Source: Roseateles_B flavus
GTDB taxonomy: Bacteria > Pseudomonadota > Gammaproteobacteria > Burkholderiales > Burkholderiaceae_C
DNA length: 64,000 bases
Direction of reading: 5' to 3'
Assembly (NCBI RefSeq): GCF_039872765.1
Contig: NZ_JBDPZC010000001.1
Span: forward strand, 1-64,000
The notes below the pieces were generated by a model. The model was not told the origin of the DNA and searched no databases. It saw only the letters and a program-made list of their open reading frames with translations. The stretch's first letter is position 1. Every line of letters starts with the position of its first letter. Shown here piece after piece: positions 43,893 to 52,944 of the stretch. Made by a program: the position numbers and the translations under genes.

Positions 43893-44047
43893 GAGCCCGA
43901 GGATCCGGCTTTGCCGGTCCTGCGGGCTGCCCTGCGGGCCGCGTCGGGCGGGAATGCCCGACTCTTCGCCAGGCAGAGTAGGTCCACCGGACCTACTCTG
44001 TCCAGGCTCAGCCCCCTCGAGGGGGCACGCGCAGCGTGTAGGGGGGG
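43893..44047 (-). repeat. Interspersed hairpin element, copy 2 (after paaE stop), expanded
   Basis: Begins 8 nt after the paaE stop. Stem 1 is CACGC-TGC-GCGTG, then the CCCCCTCGAGGGGG palindrome, then about 90 bp of extra sequence with a perfect 11-bp hairpin (43975-43985 with 43989-43999) and the smaller GCGGGAATGCCCG dyad, then CCGGC-AAA-GCCGG. Confidence 0.85.
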
Positions 44048-44055
44048 AGCCATTC

Positions 44056-45135
44056 TCATCTCTCGTCGAAGGAAATGACCACGCGCGGGGTCAGCGCATG
44101 CGCCTGACAGCTCAGGATGAAGCCGGCCGCGACCTCGTGCTTCTCCAGCGCGAAGTTCTTGTCCATCCGCACCTCGCCCTCGATCAGCTTGCAGCGGCAG
44201 GTGGAGCACACGCCGCTCTTGCAGGAGAAGGGCACGTCCATGCCGGCGCGGGCGGCGGCGTCCAGGATGCTGGGGTCGCTCTTGCTGACGCTGATCTCGC
44301 GCGAGAGGCCGTCGCGGATCACCAGCACCGTGGCCAGCTCGGCGTCGCCCTCGCGCACCTCGTGCGGCGCGGGCTGGCCGGCCTGCATCTCGGGCGTGCC
44401 GAAGCGCTCGATGTGGATGGCTTCGGGCTTCACACCGGCCGCCAGCAGCGCGGCCTCGGCCTCGTCGTTCATCTGGTAGGGGCCGCAGATGAAGGCGTGG
44501 TCGATGCTGGCGGGCTCGACGAGCGCGCCCAGGAACTCGGCGATCTTGTCGCGGTTCATGATGCCGGCCATCAGCGGCGAGTCCACCACCTCGTCACTGA
44601 ACACATGGTGCAGGGAGACGCGGGTGAGGTACTGGTTCTTGAGGTCCTCGATCTCCTCCTTGAACATGGTGGAGGCCTGGCGGCGGTTGCCGTAGATCAG
44701 GGTGAAGCGGCTGCCCGGCTCCTTCGCCAGCACCGTCTTCATGATGGACAGGATGGGCGTGATGCCCGAGCCGCCCGCGATGCCGACGTAATGGCGCTGG
44801 CTCTGCGGCTCCACCGGCACGAAGAAGCGACCCTGCGGCGGGAAGACCTGGATCACGTCACCCGCCTTGAGCTCGCGGTTGACCCAGTTGGAGAAGCGGC
44901 CGCCCAGCACCTTGCGCACACCGACCCGCAGCTCGCCGTCGTCCACGCCGGCGCAGATCGAGTAGGAGCGGCGCAGGTCCTCGCCGCCCACGTCGGCGCG
45001 CAGGGTCAGGTATTGCCCTTGCGTGAACTTGAACAGCTCGCGGGACTCGTCCGGCACGTCAAAGCTGACGATCACGGCTTCTTCGGTGTCCGGGCGGACT
45101 TCGCGGACGCGCAGGGGGTGGAAGTTGAGGCTCAT
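44056..45135 (-). CDS. paaE: Phenylacetyl-CoA epoxidase reductase PaaE
   Basis: A 359-aa reductase that moves electrons from NADPH through FAD and a plant-type [2Fe-2S] cluster to the PaaABC di-iron centre. FAD domain: RRSYSICAG; NAD(P) domain: GIAGGSGITPILSI and CGPYQMND; C-terminal ferredoxin: CKSGVCSTCRC with the fourth Cys in LSCQAHA. All ligands are present. Start 45135 (MSLNFHPL) is usual for the family. Confidence 0.97.
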   Translation of the reverse strand: MSLNFHPLRVREVRPDTEEAVIVSFDVPDESRELFKFTQGQYLTLRADVGGEDLRRSYSICAGVDDGELRVGVRKVLGGRFSNWVNRELKAGDVIQVFPPQGRFFVPVEPQSQRHYVGIAGGSGITPILSIMKTVLAKEPGSRFTLIYGNRRQASTMFKEEIEDLKNQYLTRVSLHHVFSDEVVDSPLMAGIMNRDKIAEFLGALVEPASIDHAFICGPYQMNDEAEAALLAAGVKPEAIHIERFGTPEMQAGQPAPHEVREGDAELATVLVIRDGLSREISVSKSDPSILDAAARAGMDVPFSCKSGVCSTCRCKLIEGEVRMDKNFALEKHEVAAGFILSCQAHALTPRVVISFDER

Positions 45136-45199
45136 ATCAGTGATCCATCGTTGAATGCGGCAGATCCGCCGCAGGAACGGCATGCATTCCCGAGCGAGG

Positions 45200-45269
45200 T
45201 CCGGGGATCCGGCTTTGCCGGGCCCTCGGAGCTACCCCCTCGAAGGGGGCTGGCGAAGCCAGCAGGGGG
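45200..45269 (-). repeat. Interspersed hairpin element, copy 3 (after paaD stop)
   Basis: Begins 7 nt after the paaD stop. Stem 1 is CTGGC-TTC-GCCAG, the palindrome is CCCCCTTCGAGGGGG, and stem 3 is CCGGC-AAA-GCCGG. Confidence 0.88.
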
Positions 45270-45276
45270 TGGGCCG

Positions 45277-45873
45277 TCATATAGGTTTGAAGTGTTCGAA
45301 GGGCTCGCGGCAACTGAGGCAGCGATACAGGGCCTTGCAGGCCGTGGAGCCAAAGGCGGACAGCCGCTCCGTCTGCTCCGACCCGCAACGCGGGCACGCG
45401 AGCTTCGTCAGCGAGGCGCGGTGCACCAGCCGGATCGGCTGCTCGGCGCCGGGATGGGCCGGGCCCGGCGGTGCGATGCCGTAGGCCTTGAGCTTGGCCC
45501 GGCCTTCCTCGGTGATCCAGTCGGTGGTCCAGGCGGGCGAGCGCTGCATCGTGATCGTGACCTCGCCGAAGCGGGCCAGGGCCTCGCGCACGTTGTCCTG
45601 GATGAGCTCGGTGGCGGGGCAGCCGGAGTAGGTGGGCGTGAGCACCACCTCCAGGCCGCCAGCCGTCTCCTTGAGATCGCGCACGATGCCCAGCTCGCAC
45701 AGGCTCACCGCCGGGACCTCGGGGTCCGGGATCTGGCGCAGCACTTCCCAGGCGGCACCCAAGCGGCCACAGGCTTGGTCGGACCCACCCAGCGGAGCCC
45801 GAGGATCCGGCTCCGCCGGGCCTGCGGGCTCGCCCCCTCGAGGGGGCACGCGAAGCGTGTAGGGGGTGGTCAT
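45277..45873 (-). CDS. paaD: Phenylacetyl-CoA epoxidase maturation protein PaaD, with element-derived N-terminus
   Basis: A 198-aa MIP18/DUF59-family protein needed for assembly of the PaaABC(E) complex. The core starts near residue 34 (AAWEVLRQIPDPEVPAVSLCELGIVRDL), includes TYSGCPATELIQDNV, and ends with a zinc ribbon (CPRCGS ... CLSCREPFEHFKPI). Residues 2-26 are encoded by a copy of the interspersed hairpin element (45797-45866) that reads through in frame. The ATG at 45873 is 5 nt after the paaC stop; no other ATG precedes the conserved domain, though a TTG near residue 40 exists. The family is usually about 165 aa, so the extension is extra. Confidence 0.93.
   Translation of the reverse strand: MTTPYTLRVPPRGGEPAGPAEPDPRAPLGGSDQACGRLGAAWEVLRQIPDPEVPAVSLCELGIVRDLKETAGGLEVVLTPTYSGCPATELIQDNVREALARFGEVTITMQRSPAWTTDWITEEGRAKLKAYGIAPPGPAHPGAEQPIRLVHRASLTKLACPRCGSEQTERLSAFGSTACKALYRCLSCREPFEHFKPI
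45797..45866 (-). repeat. Interspersed hairpin element, copy 4 (inside paaD 5' end)
   Basis: Begins 12 nt after the paaC stop. Stem 1 is CACGC-TTC-GCGTG, palindrome CCCCCTCGAGGGGG, stem 3 CCGGC-GGA-GCCGG. Unlike the other copies it is translated, as the N-terminal 25 residues of paaD. Confidence 0.88.
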
Positions 45874-45878
45874 TCCGT

Positions 45879-46670
45879 TCACCAGACGCCGCCGGGGAAG
45901 GCGCGTTGCAGGTACTGCATTTCGCTGAGCATGTGCCCCATGTGCTCGCTGTGGATGCCCACGCGGCCGCTGGGGACGTAGCGGCTGTCGGCCGGTGCCT
46001 GCAGCGTGGCCTCGGCCAGCACCTCGTCCATGGCGGCACGCCAGTCGGCGCGCAGCGAGTCCCAGGCCGGGCCGAGGCCCGTGGCGGCGGCGTGCGCGTC
46101 GATGTCGTCGCTGGCGAAGAGCTCGTTGGTGTAGGGCCAGAGCGTCTTCAGCGCTTCTTCCATGCGGCGGCGCGATTCCTCGGTGCCGTCACCCAGACGC
46201 TCGGTCCAGTCGGCCGCGTGCTGCTGGTGGTAGCTGGCTTCCTTGAAGGCCTTGGCGGCGATGGCGGCGACCTCGGCGTCGCTGGAGTCCTGCAGGCGCG
46301 CCCACAGCAGGCGCAGCCAGGTGGCGGCGGCCAGGTTGCGGGCCGTGGTGAAGGCGAAGTCGCCCGGCTTTCCAGGCCCGTTCGGCAGTTCCATCAGCAC
46401 CGGGTTGAAGTACTGGCGCTCGTCGCGCAGGAAGGCCAGTTGGTCTTCGTCGAAGCCCTGGCCGTCGAGTTCGCCGGCGCGGGTCAGCAGCCCGCGGGCC
46501 TGGCCGATGAGGTCCAGCGCCATGTTCGTCAGCGCCAGGTCCTCCTCCAGGATGGGGCCGTGGCCGCACCATTCGGACAGACGCTGCGAGAGCACCAGGC
46601 AGCTGTCGGCGATGCGCAGCAGGTAGCGCACCTCGGGCTTGTCACCCACCTTGATCGATTGTTGTGTCAT
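45879..46670 (-). CDS. paaC: Phenylacetyl-CoA epoxidase structural subunit PaaC
   Basis: A 263-aa ferritin-like subunit that scaffolds PaaA in the epoxidase. Family motifs: YLLRIADSCLVLSQRLSEWCGHGPILEEDLALTNMALDLIGQAR near the N-terminus, ARNLAAATWLRLLW, and KEASYHQQHAADWTERLGDGTEES; the end SEHMGHMLSEMQYLQRAFPG is typical. It lacks a working di-iron site, as expected for PaaC. GGAGA precedes the ATG. Confidence 0.97.
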   Translation of the reverse strand: MTQQSIKVGDKPEVRYLLRIADSCLVLSQRLSEWCGHGPILEEDLALTNMALDLIGQARGLLTRAGELDGQGFDEDQLAFLRDERQYFNPVLMELPNGPGKPGDFAFTTARNLAAATWLRLLWARLQDSSDAEVAAIAAKAFKEASYHQQHAADWTERLGDGTEESRRRMEEALKTLWPYTNELFASDDIDAHAAATGLGPAWDSLRADWRAAMDEVLAEATLQAPADSRYVPSGRVGIHSEHMGHMLSEMQYLQRAFPGGVW

Positions 46671-46707
46671 CTCTAGATCTCCAGCCCTTGCGGGAACTTC
46701 ACCCAGC

Positions 46708-46780
46708 GGAGGCCGGGGATCCGGCTTGGCCGGGCCCTTGGCCTCGCCCCCTCGAGGGGGCGCGCGAAGCGCGTAGGGGG
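46708..46780 (-). repeat. Interspersed hairpin element, copy 5 (after paaB stop)
   Basis: Begins 11 nt after the paaB stop. Stem 1 is CGCGC-TTC-GCGCG, palindrome CCCCCTCGAGGGGG, stem 3 CCGGC-CAA-GCCGG. Occupies most of the 121-bp gap between paaB and paaC. Confidence 0.88.
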
Positions 46781-46791
46781 TGGGTCAGTCC

Positions 46792-47094
46792 TTACATGTG
46801 GTTCACAGAGTCGGGCAATTCGTAGAAGGTCGGATGGCGATAGACCTTGTCCTCCATCGGATCGAAGTACATGCCCTTCTCACCCGGGTCCGAGGCCACG
46901 ATCTGGCTGGACAGCACCACCCAGATGCTCACGCCTTCCTGGCGGCGGGTGTAGACCTCGCGGGCCATCTGCAGGGCCAGCTTGGCGTCCGGCGCATGCA
47001 GGCTGCCGCAGTGCTTGTGATCGAGGCCGGCCTTGCTGCGCACAAAGACTTCCCACAGGGGCCATTCGTTCTTGGGGGCTTGCTGATTGCTCAT
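46792..47094 (-). CDS. paaB: Phenylacetyl-CoA epoxidase subunit PaaB
   Basis: A 100-aa small subunit that bridges PaaAC heterodimers. The pattern WPLWEVFVRSKAGLDHKHCGSLHAPDAKLALQMARDVYTRR-like and SIWVV, then FDPMEDKVYRHPTFYELPDSVNHM at the end, are conserved. Start 47094 is the first Met before the conserved region, 17 bp after paaA, with an intercistronic gap too short for an element. Confidence 0.97.
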   Translation of the reverse strand: MSNQQAPKNEWPLWEVFVRSKAGLDHKHCGSLHAPDAKLALQMAREVYTRRQEGVSIWVVLSSQIVASDPGEKGMYFDPMEDKVYRHPTFYELPDSVNHM

Positions 47095-47111
47095 GATGAG
47101 GGTCCTCGTGT

Positions 47112-48113
47112 TCAGGCTGCTGCTGCTTTGGTTGCTTGCTTGCGGGCATGGGCCAGAGCGGCCTCGCGCACCCAGGCGCCGTCGTCCCAGGCCTTGACGC
47201 GGGTGGCCAGGCGTTCGCGGTTGCAGGGGCCGTCGCCGCCCACCACGCGCCAGAACTCGTCCCAGTCGATGGCGCCGAAGTCGTAGTGCTCGCGCTCGGC
47301 ATTCCACTTGAGATCGGGGTCCGGCACGGTCACGCCCAGCACCTCGGCCTGCGGGATCGTGGCGTCCACGAACTTCTGGCGCAGGTCGTCATTGGAGATG
47401 CGCTTGATGCCCCAGCGCATGGACTGCTCGGAGTTGGGCGAGTCCTTGTCATGCGGGCCGAACATCATGAGGGACGGCCACCACCAGCGGTTGACGGCGT
47501 CCTGCACCAGGGCCTTCTGCTCGGGCGTGCCCTTTTGCATCATCACCAGCAGGCTCTCGTAGCCCTGGCGCTGGTGGAAGCTCTCTTCGCGGCAGATGCG
47601 GATCATGGCCCGCGCATAGGGCGCATAGGAGCAGCGGCACAGCGGCACCTGGTTCATGATGGCCGCGCCGTCCACCAGCCAGCCGATCACGCCGATGTCC
47701 GCCCAGTTCAGCGTGGGGTAGTTGAAGATGGAGCTGTACTTGGCCTTGCCCGAGTGCAGCGCCTCCAGCATCTGGTCGCGGCTGGTGCCCAGGGTCTCAG
47801 CGGCGGAGTAGAGGTAGAGGCCGTGGCCGCCCTCGTCCTGGATCTTGGCCATCAGGATGGCCTTGCGCTTGAGCGTGGGCGCGCGCGTGACCCAGTTGCC
47901 CTCGGGCAGCATGCCGACGATCTCGGAGTGCGCGTGCTGGCTGATCTGGCGCACCAGGGTCTTGCGGTAGTGATCGGGCATCCAGTCCTTGGCCTCGACG
48001 AACTCGCCCTCGCCGACGCGGGCCTCGAAGGCCGCGAGGCGCTGGGCTTCCTCCGCGCTCTGCACCTTGGCCGCCTGCTCCTGCGGCCCGACGCTCATCG
48101 CTTGTGTGTACAT
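47112..48113 (-). CDS. paaA: Phenylacetyl-CoA epoxidase catalytic subunit PaaA
   Basis: A 333-aa di-iron oxygenase subunit that forms the 1,2-epoxide of phenylacetyl-CoA. Ferritin-like iron ligands are visible in the KIQDEGGHGLYLY segment (ExxH) and in CREESFHQRQGYE (second ExxH). CAGGAG lies 7 nt upstream of the ATG. Length and ends are normal for the family. Confidence 0.98.
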   Translation of the reverse strand: MYTQAMSVGPQEQAAKVQSAEEAQRLAAFEARVGEGEFVEAKDWMPDHYRKTLVRQISQHAHSEIVGMLPEGNWVTRAPTLKRKAILMAKIQDEGGHGLYLYSAAETLGTSRDQMLEALHSGKAKYSSIFNYPTLNWADIGVIGWLVDGAAIMNQVPLCRCSYAPYARAMIRICREESFHQRQGYESLLVMMQKGTPEQKALVQDAVNRWWWPSLMMFGPHDKDSPNSEQSMRWGIKRISNDDLRQKFVDATIPQAEVLGVTVPDPDLKWNAEREHYDFGAIDWDEFWRVVGGDGPCNRERLATRVKAWDDGAWVREAALAHARKQATKAAAA

Positions 48114-48157
48114 CAGACACTCCTGTCTGTTTGAGGTTGGTATTCCCGGGTGAGTGC

Positions 48158-48224
48158 CGCCGATCCGGCTTGGCCGGGCGGTCGGCGCTGCCCCCTGGAG
48201 GGGGCGCGCGAAGCGCGTAGGGGG
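48158..48224 (-). repeat. Interspersed hairpin element, copy 6 (after paaK stop)
   Basis: Begins 4 nt after the paaK stop. Stem 1 is CGCGC-TTC-GCGCG, the palindrome has a one-base change (CCCCCTCCAGGGGG), stem 3 is CCGGC-CAA-GCCGG without the usual GGATCC flank in full. Lies between paaK and paaA. Confidence 0.85.
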
Positions 48225-48228
48225 TGTT

Positions 48229-49536
<1,308 letters not shown>

Positions 49537-49540
49537 GGGT

Positions 49541-50005
49541 TCACTCCTGCGCTGCACCAGCGGTCAGGCCGGGGACCACGGGCTTGCCCTTGATGCGATA
49601 GGACTTGCCGCGGAACACGGCCACCAGCTCATCCCGCTGGTTGCGCACATTCACGTCATAGACGCCGGTCCGGCCGGCGAGCGAAACCTCGTGGGCGACG
49701 GCGGTCAGCACGTCGCCCTGCCGTGCGGGCGCCACGATGTCGATCGTGATGCCCGAGGCCACCGTCAACTCGTTGTACGCGTTGCAGGCGAAGGCAAAGG
49801 CCGAATCGGCCAGGGTGGTGATGAGGCCGCCATGGCAGATGGCGAAGCCGTTGAGCATGTCCTGGCGCACCGTCATGCGGATCGTCGCGCTGCCCGGCCC
49901 GACGGCCAGGATGTCCATGCCGAGGCCCTTGGAGGCATGGTCCTCTCGGAACATGGCGTCGCGCACGGCTTCGGCGACGGCTTGCGGGCTCAGGGGCGTG
50001 GACAT
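49541..50005 (-). CDS. paaI: Hydroxyphenylacetyl-CoA thioesterase PaaI
   Basis: A 154-aa hotdog-fold thioesterase that rescues CoA from dead-end phenylacetyl-CoA derivatives. The motif NGFAICHGGLITTLADSAFAFACNAY is the catalytic region of the PaaI group (Asp in LADSAF). AAGGAG lies upstream of the ATG at 50005; 54 bp separate it from paaG. Confidence 0.95.
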   Translation of the reverse strand: MSTPLSPQAVAEAVRDAMFREDHASKGLGMDILAVGPGSATIRMTVRQDMLNGFAICHGGLITTLADSAFAFACNAYNELTVASGITIDIVAPARQGDVLTAVAHEVSLAGRTGVYDVNVRNQRDELVAVFRGKSYRIKGKPVVPGLTAGAAQE

Positions 50006-50059
50006 GCAGGAGACTCCTTGAACAACAGGAACGGCGCAGGGCAGGGCGGGGCAGCGGGC

Positions 50060-50890
50060 TCAGCGGTCCTTGAAGACCGGCGTGCGTTTCTCCAGGAAGG
50101 CGGCGGCGCCCTCCAGGTAGTCGTGCGCGAAGCCCAGCTGGCTCTGCATCACGGCTTCCAGCTTGAGGGCGTCCTCGAAGTTGAGGCTCAGGGCTTCGTC
50201 GAAGGCCTGGCGGGTTTCGACCAGGGCGCGGGTGGGCATGCCGGCCAGGCGGGTGGCCAGGGCCTGGGCGGTGGCGGCCAGGTCCTCATTGGGCACGACG
50301 CGGGCGATCAGGCCCAGGCGGGCGGCTTCCGGCGCGGGCAGCTTGTCGCCCAGCAGGGCCAGCTCCATGGCCTTGGCGCGGCCCACCAGGCGGGTCAGCA
50401 GCCAGGTGCCACCGCAGTCGGGCACCAGGCCGATCTTGGAGAAAGCCTGGATGAAGCTGGCGGACTCGGCCGCAATCACCAGGTCGCAACCCAGGGCCAG
50501 GTTGGCGCCGGCACCGGCGGCCACACCGTTGACGGCGGCAATCACCGGCACGGGCATGGAGCGCACGCGCAGGGCCAGGGGGATGTAGTAGTTGTCCAGC
50601 AGGTGGCCGATGTCCTTGGGGCGGGCGTCGGCGCCGAATTCGGGCTTGATCAGCGGGTCTGACAGATCCTGGCCCGCACAGAAGGCGCGGCCCGTGCCGG
50701 TGATCACCACGGCGCGCACGCTGGCGTCCTCGGCGGCCTCGTCCAGCGCGGCGCGGGTCTGGGCCAGCAACTGGGCGGTGAAGGCATTCAGCGCCGCGGG
50801 GCGGTTGAAGCTGAGGGTGCGCACGGCACCTTCCTGGCTGATCAGCAGGGCGGCGTCGGCCGAGGAGGGCTGGGAAGGCGTCAGGGGCAT
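50060..50890 (-). CDS. paaG: 1,2-epoxyphenylacetyl-CoA isomerase PaaG
   Basis: A 276-aa crotonase-fold enzyme that turns the ring epoxide into oxepin-CoA. The oxyanion-hole segments are FCAGQDLSDP (residues about 70-79) and NGVAAGAGANLALGCDLV; the catalytic Asp lies in LVPDCGGTWLL. The GQDLSD motif is specific to PaaG among crotonases. It is the first gene of the paaGIKABCDE run, and its leader contains the PaaR-type operator. Confidence 0.95.
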   Translation of the reverse strand: MPLTPSQPSSADAALLISQEGAVRTLSFNRPAALNAFTAQLLAQTRAALDEAAEDASVRAVVITGTGRAFCAGQDLSDPLIKPEFGADARPKDIGHLLDNYYIPLALRVRSMPVPVIAAVNGVAAGAGANLALGCDLVIAAESASFIQAFSKIGLVPDCGGTWLLTRLVGRAKAMELALLGDKLPAPEAARLGLIARVVPNEDLAATAQALATRLAGMPTRALVETRQAFDEALSLNFEDALKLEAVMQSQLGFAHDYLEGAAAFLEKRTPVFKDR

Positions 50891-50939
50891 GAGCGGGCCT
50901 CGTGTGGCTATGCGTCAGGTCAAAGTTTTTGAACTCTTG

Positions 50940-50953
50940 ACCGACCGGTCGGT
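50940..50953. promoter_or_regulatory. TetR-type operator ACCGACCGGTCGGT (PaaR box)
   Basis: A perfect 14-bp palindrome lies between the divergent paaG (start 50890) and paaY (start 51057). It has the length and sequence type of PaaR sites of betaproteobacterial paa promoters, and PaaR is encoded in the same cluster. One site could block both promoters. Confidence 0.8.
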
Positions 50954-51056
50954 AGATCGTAAGGTGCTGCTTGATCTGGCACAAGCGCTGGTGGATTGGC
51001 GTAAACCCTAGGTTTGCCCGGCCCCGCACGCGCCGCGGCCTGCCAAAGGAGTCCTC

Positions 51057-51659
51057 ATGCCTTGTTACGCCATCGACGGGGTGATCCCCGTGGTCCATCC
51101 CAGCGCCCATGTGCACCCGACGGCGGTGCTGATCGGTGACGTCCACATCGGGCCGGGCTGCTATGTCGGCCCCAATGCCAGCCTGCGCGGGGACTTCGGC
51201 CGCATCGTCCTGCACGAGGGCGCCAATGTGCAGGACTGCTGCGTGGTCCACGGTTTTCCGGGCTCCGAGACGGTGGTCGAGCGCAACGGCCATGTCGGCC
51301 ACGGGGCCGTGCTGCACGGCTGCGTGATCCGGCATGACGCGCTGGTCGGCATGAAGGCGGTGGTGATGGACGGCGCCGTGCTGGGCGCCTACAGCATCCT
51401 GGCGGCCTGCGCCTTCGTGAAGGCGGGGCAGGACCTGCCGGAGAAGTCGCTGATCGCCGGCTTGCCCGCCAAGGTGCTGCGCCTGCTCAGCGAGGACGAG
51501 ATCCGCTGGAAGCTGGACGGCACACGCACCTACCAGCAACTGAGCCAGCGCTGCCTGGCCAGCCTCTCTGAGGTGCAGCCCCTCGCAGCCGCCGAGGCGG
51601 ACCGGCCGGCACTTCCGGCCAGCCTGCATCAGCCCCTGCACGCGAGCCGGCAGGACTGA
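51057..51659 (+). CDS. paaY: Phenylacetate degradation thioesterase/hexapeptide protein PaaY
   Basis: A 200-aa left-handed beta-helix protein of the gamma-carbonic-anhydrase fold. Hexapeptide repeats run from residue 15 to about 130 (VHPTAVLIGDVHIGPGCYVGPNASLRGDFG, then HEGANVQD, VVERNGHVGHGAVLHGCVI), with metal-binding His in HGFPGS and HVGHGA. PaaY acts as a thioesterase on 2-hydroxycyclohepta-triene-carboxyl-CoA in the paa pathway. AAGGAG lies upstream; it is divergent from paaG and shares its control region. The last 30 residues are an Ala/Pro-rich tail. Confidence 0.93.
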   Translation: MPCYAIDGVIPVVHPSAHVHPTAVLIGDVHIGPGCYVGPNASLRGDFGRIVLHEGANVQDCCVVHGFPGSETVVERNGHVGHGAVLHGCVIRHDALVGMKAVVMDGAVLGAYSILAACAFVKAGQDLPEKSLIAGLPAKVLRLLSEDEIRWKLDGTRTYQQLSQRCLASLSEVQPLAAAEADRPALPASLHQPLHASRQD

Positions 51660-51795
51660 AAAGCGGGCCAAGCCCCAAGTTCTGCACATCGATCCTGGCT
51701 TTGGGCGGCCCTCGCCCGAGGGTCTGATGCCCGGTGGCCTTAGGCTGCGCGGGAGGCTGGCGCCTGCTTGTGTTGCGCCGGCCGGGATGGTTTGC

Positions 51796-52911
51796 ATGAA
51801 GTCTTTGCTGAAAGCCCAACCCAGCGCCTGCGAGCAGTGCCTGGAGCGCGCCCGCCAGGCCCTCGGGGAGCAGCGCATGCGCGACACCCTGGCCCTGCTG
51901 GACGCCGCCTGCGCCAGCTGCCAGCTGGAGGCCCTCACGCCGGCGCTGCGCTGCGAGATCGGCCAGATGCAGGCCCGCGCCGGCTGGGCGCTCTATGACC
52001 TGCGCCGGGCCTATGCCGGCGCAAGCCTGGCTCTCAGCGAGCTGCAGGCCGAGGCGCGGCTCGAGCGCGTGGAGATGCTGGACATCGCCAGCCTGTGCCT
52101 CAGCGGTGCCGGCCTGATGGACGAGGCCCTGGCGGTGGCCCGCGAGGCCGTCGAGCTGGCCACCCGGCCGCCCCAGCTCCACCCGGTGCTGCCACGGGCC
52201 CTGGGTGCCCTGGCCCATGTCTACGCCCAGCTGGGTCAGTACGACGAGGCCGAGATGCTGCACATGCAGGCGCTGTCCCGCGCGCGTGAGAGCCAGGAAC
52301 CCCATGCCATGACGCGGGCCTACACCAATGCCCTGCTGGCCGGCGCCCTGGCCATCGACGAACTCCGCCGCCGCGGCGAGGATCTGCAGGCCGACGCCAT
52401 GGGCCAGCGCCAGCTGCGCCTGGCCTTCCAGGCGCGCTCGCTGATGGAGGCGCCGGAGATGCACCTGCGCCAGCGCGCCTCGCTGCTGCTGAACATCGGC
52501 ATCGGCATGATGCATGGCGGGCGCCTGGCCGAGGCGCAGGCCATGTTCGAGCAGGGGCAGGCCCTGATCAGCGAGCAGGAGCTGCCCCACGCCTGGGCGT
52601 CCCTGCAGCATGCCCAGGGCGAATGCGCTTTGCTGTCCGGCGAGCTGGACCGCGCGCGGGCCCTGCTCGAGCCCCTGCTGCTGCCGGCGGCGCTGCAGGC
52701 CTATCCCTTCATGCGCGCCCCGCTGCTGCGCAATGCCCTGCGCCTGTACGAGGCCTGTGGCGACGCGCCGCGCGCCGCGCAGTTCACCCTGCGCCTGCGG
52801 GAGCTGGAAGAGGACCAGGCGCGCCAGCGACAGCAGGTCGGCGACACCTTGCGAGCCTTGCGCCGCCAGACGCCGCAATGGCTGTCGGGTCAGCACGACC
52901 TCCTGCGTTAG
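51796..52911 (+). CDS. TPR-repeat protein
   Basis: A 371-aa helical protein, all Ala/Leu/Glu/Arg-rich, with TPR-like pairs of helices (for example LGALAHVYAQLGQYDEAEMLHMQAL at about residues 135-160, and LLLNIGIGMMHGGRLAEAQAMFEQGQALI). No output domain follows, whereas similar TPR arrays often precede diguanylate cyclase or kinase domains, so it may be a protein-binding partner. An N-terminal Cys pair (CEQC) and CASC could bind metal. ATG 51796 is preferred, with GGGATGG upstream; 51787 is the alternative. The 136 bp before it show no clear sites. Confidence 0.75.
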   Translation: MKSLLKAQPSACEQCLERARQALGEQRMRDTLALLDAACASCQLEALTPALRCEIGQMQARAGWALYDLRRAYAGASLALSELQAEARLERVEMLDIASLCLSGAGLMDEALAVAREAVELATRPPQLHPVLPRALGALAHVYAQLGQYDEAEMLHMQALSRARESQEPHAMTRAYTNALLAGALAIDELRRRGEDLQADAMGQRQLRLAFQARSLMEAPEMHLRQRASLLLNIGIGMMHGGRLAEAQAMFEQGQALISEQELPHAWASLQHAQGECALLSGELDRARALLEPLLLPAALQAYPFMRAPLLRNALRLYEACGDAPRAAQFTLRLRELEEDQARQRQQVGDTLRALRRQTPQWLSGQHDLLR

Positions 52912-52944
52912 GCTCCAGGCTTTCGCGCTTCACGAGGAGGGCCC

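Noticed and set aside
46708..46786. Elements as simple rho-independent terminators
   Set aside because: None of the six ends in a T-run, and they sit inside an operon that must be transcribed through.
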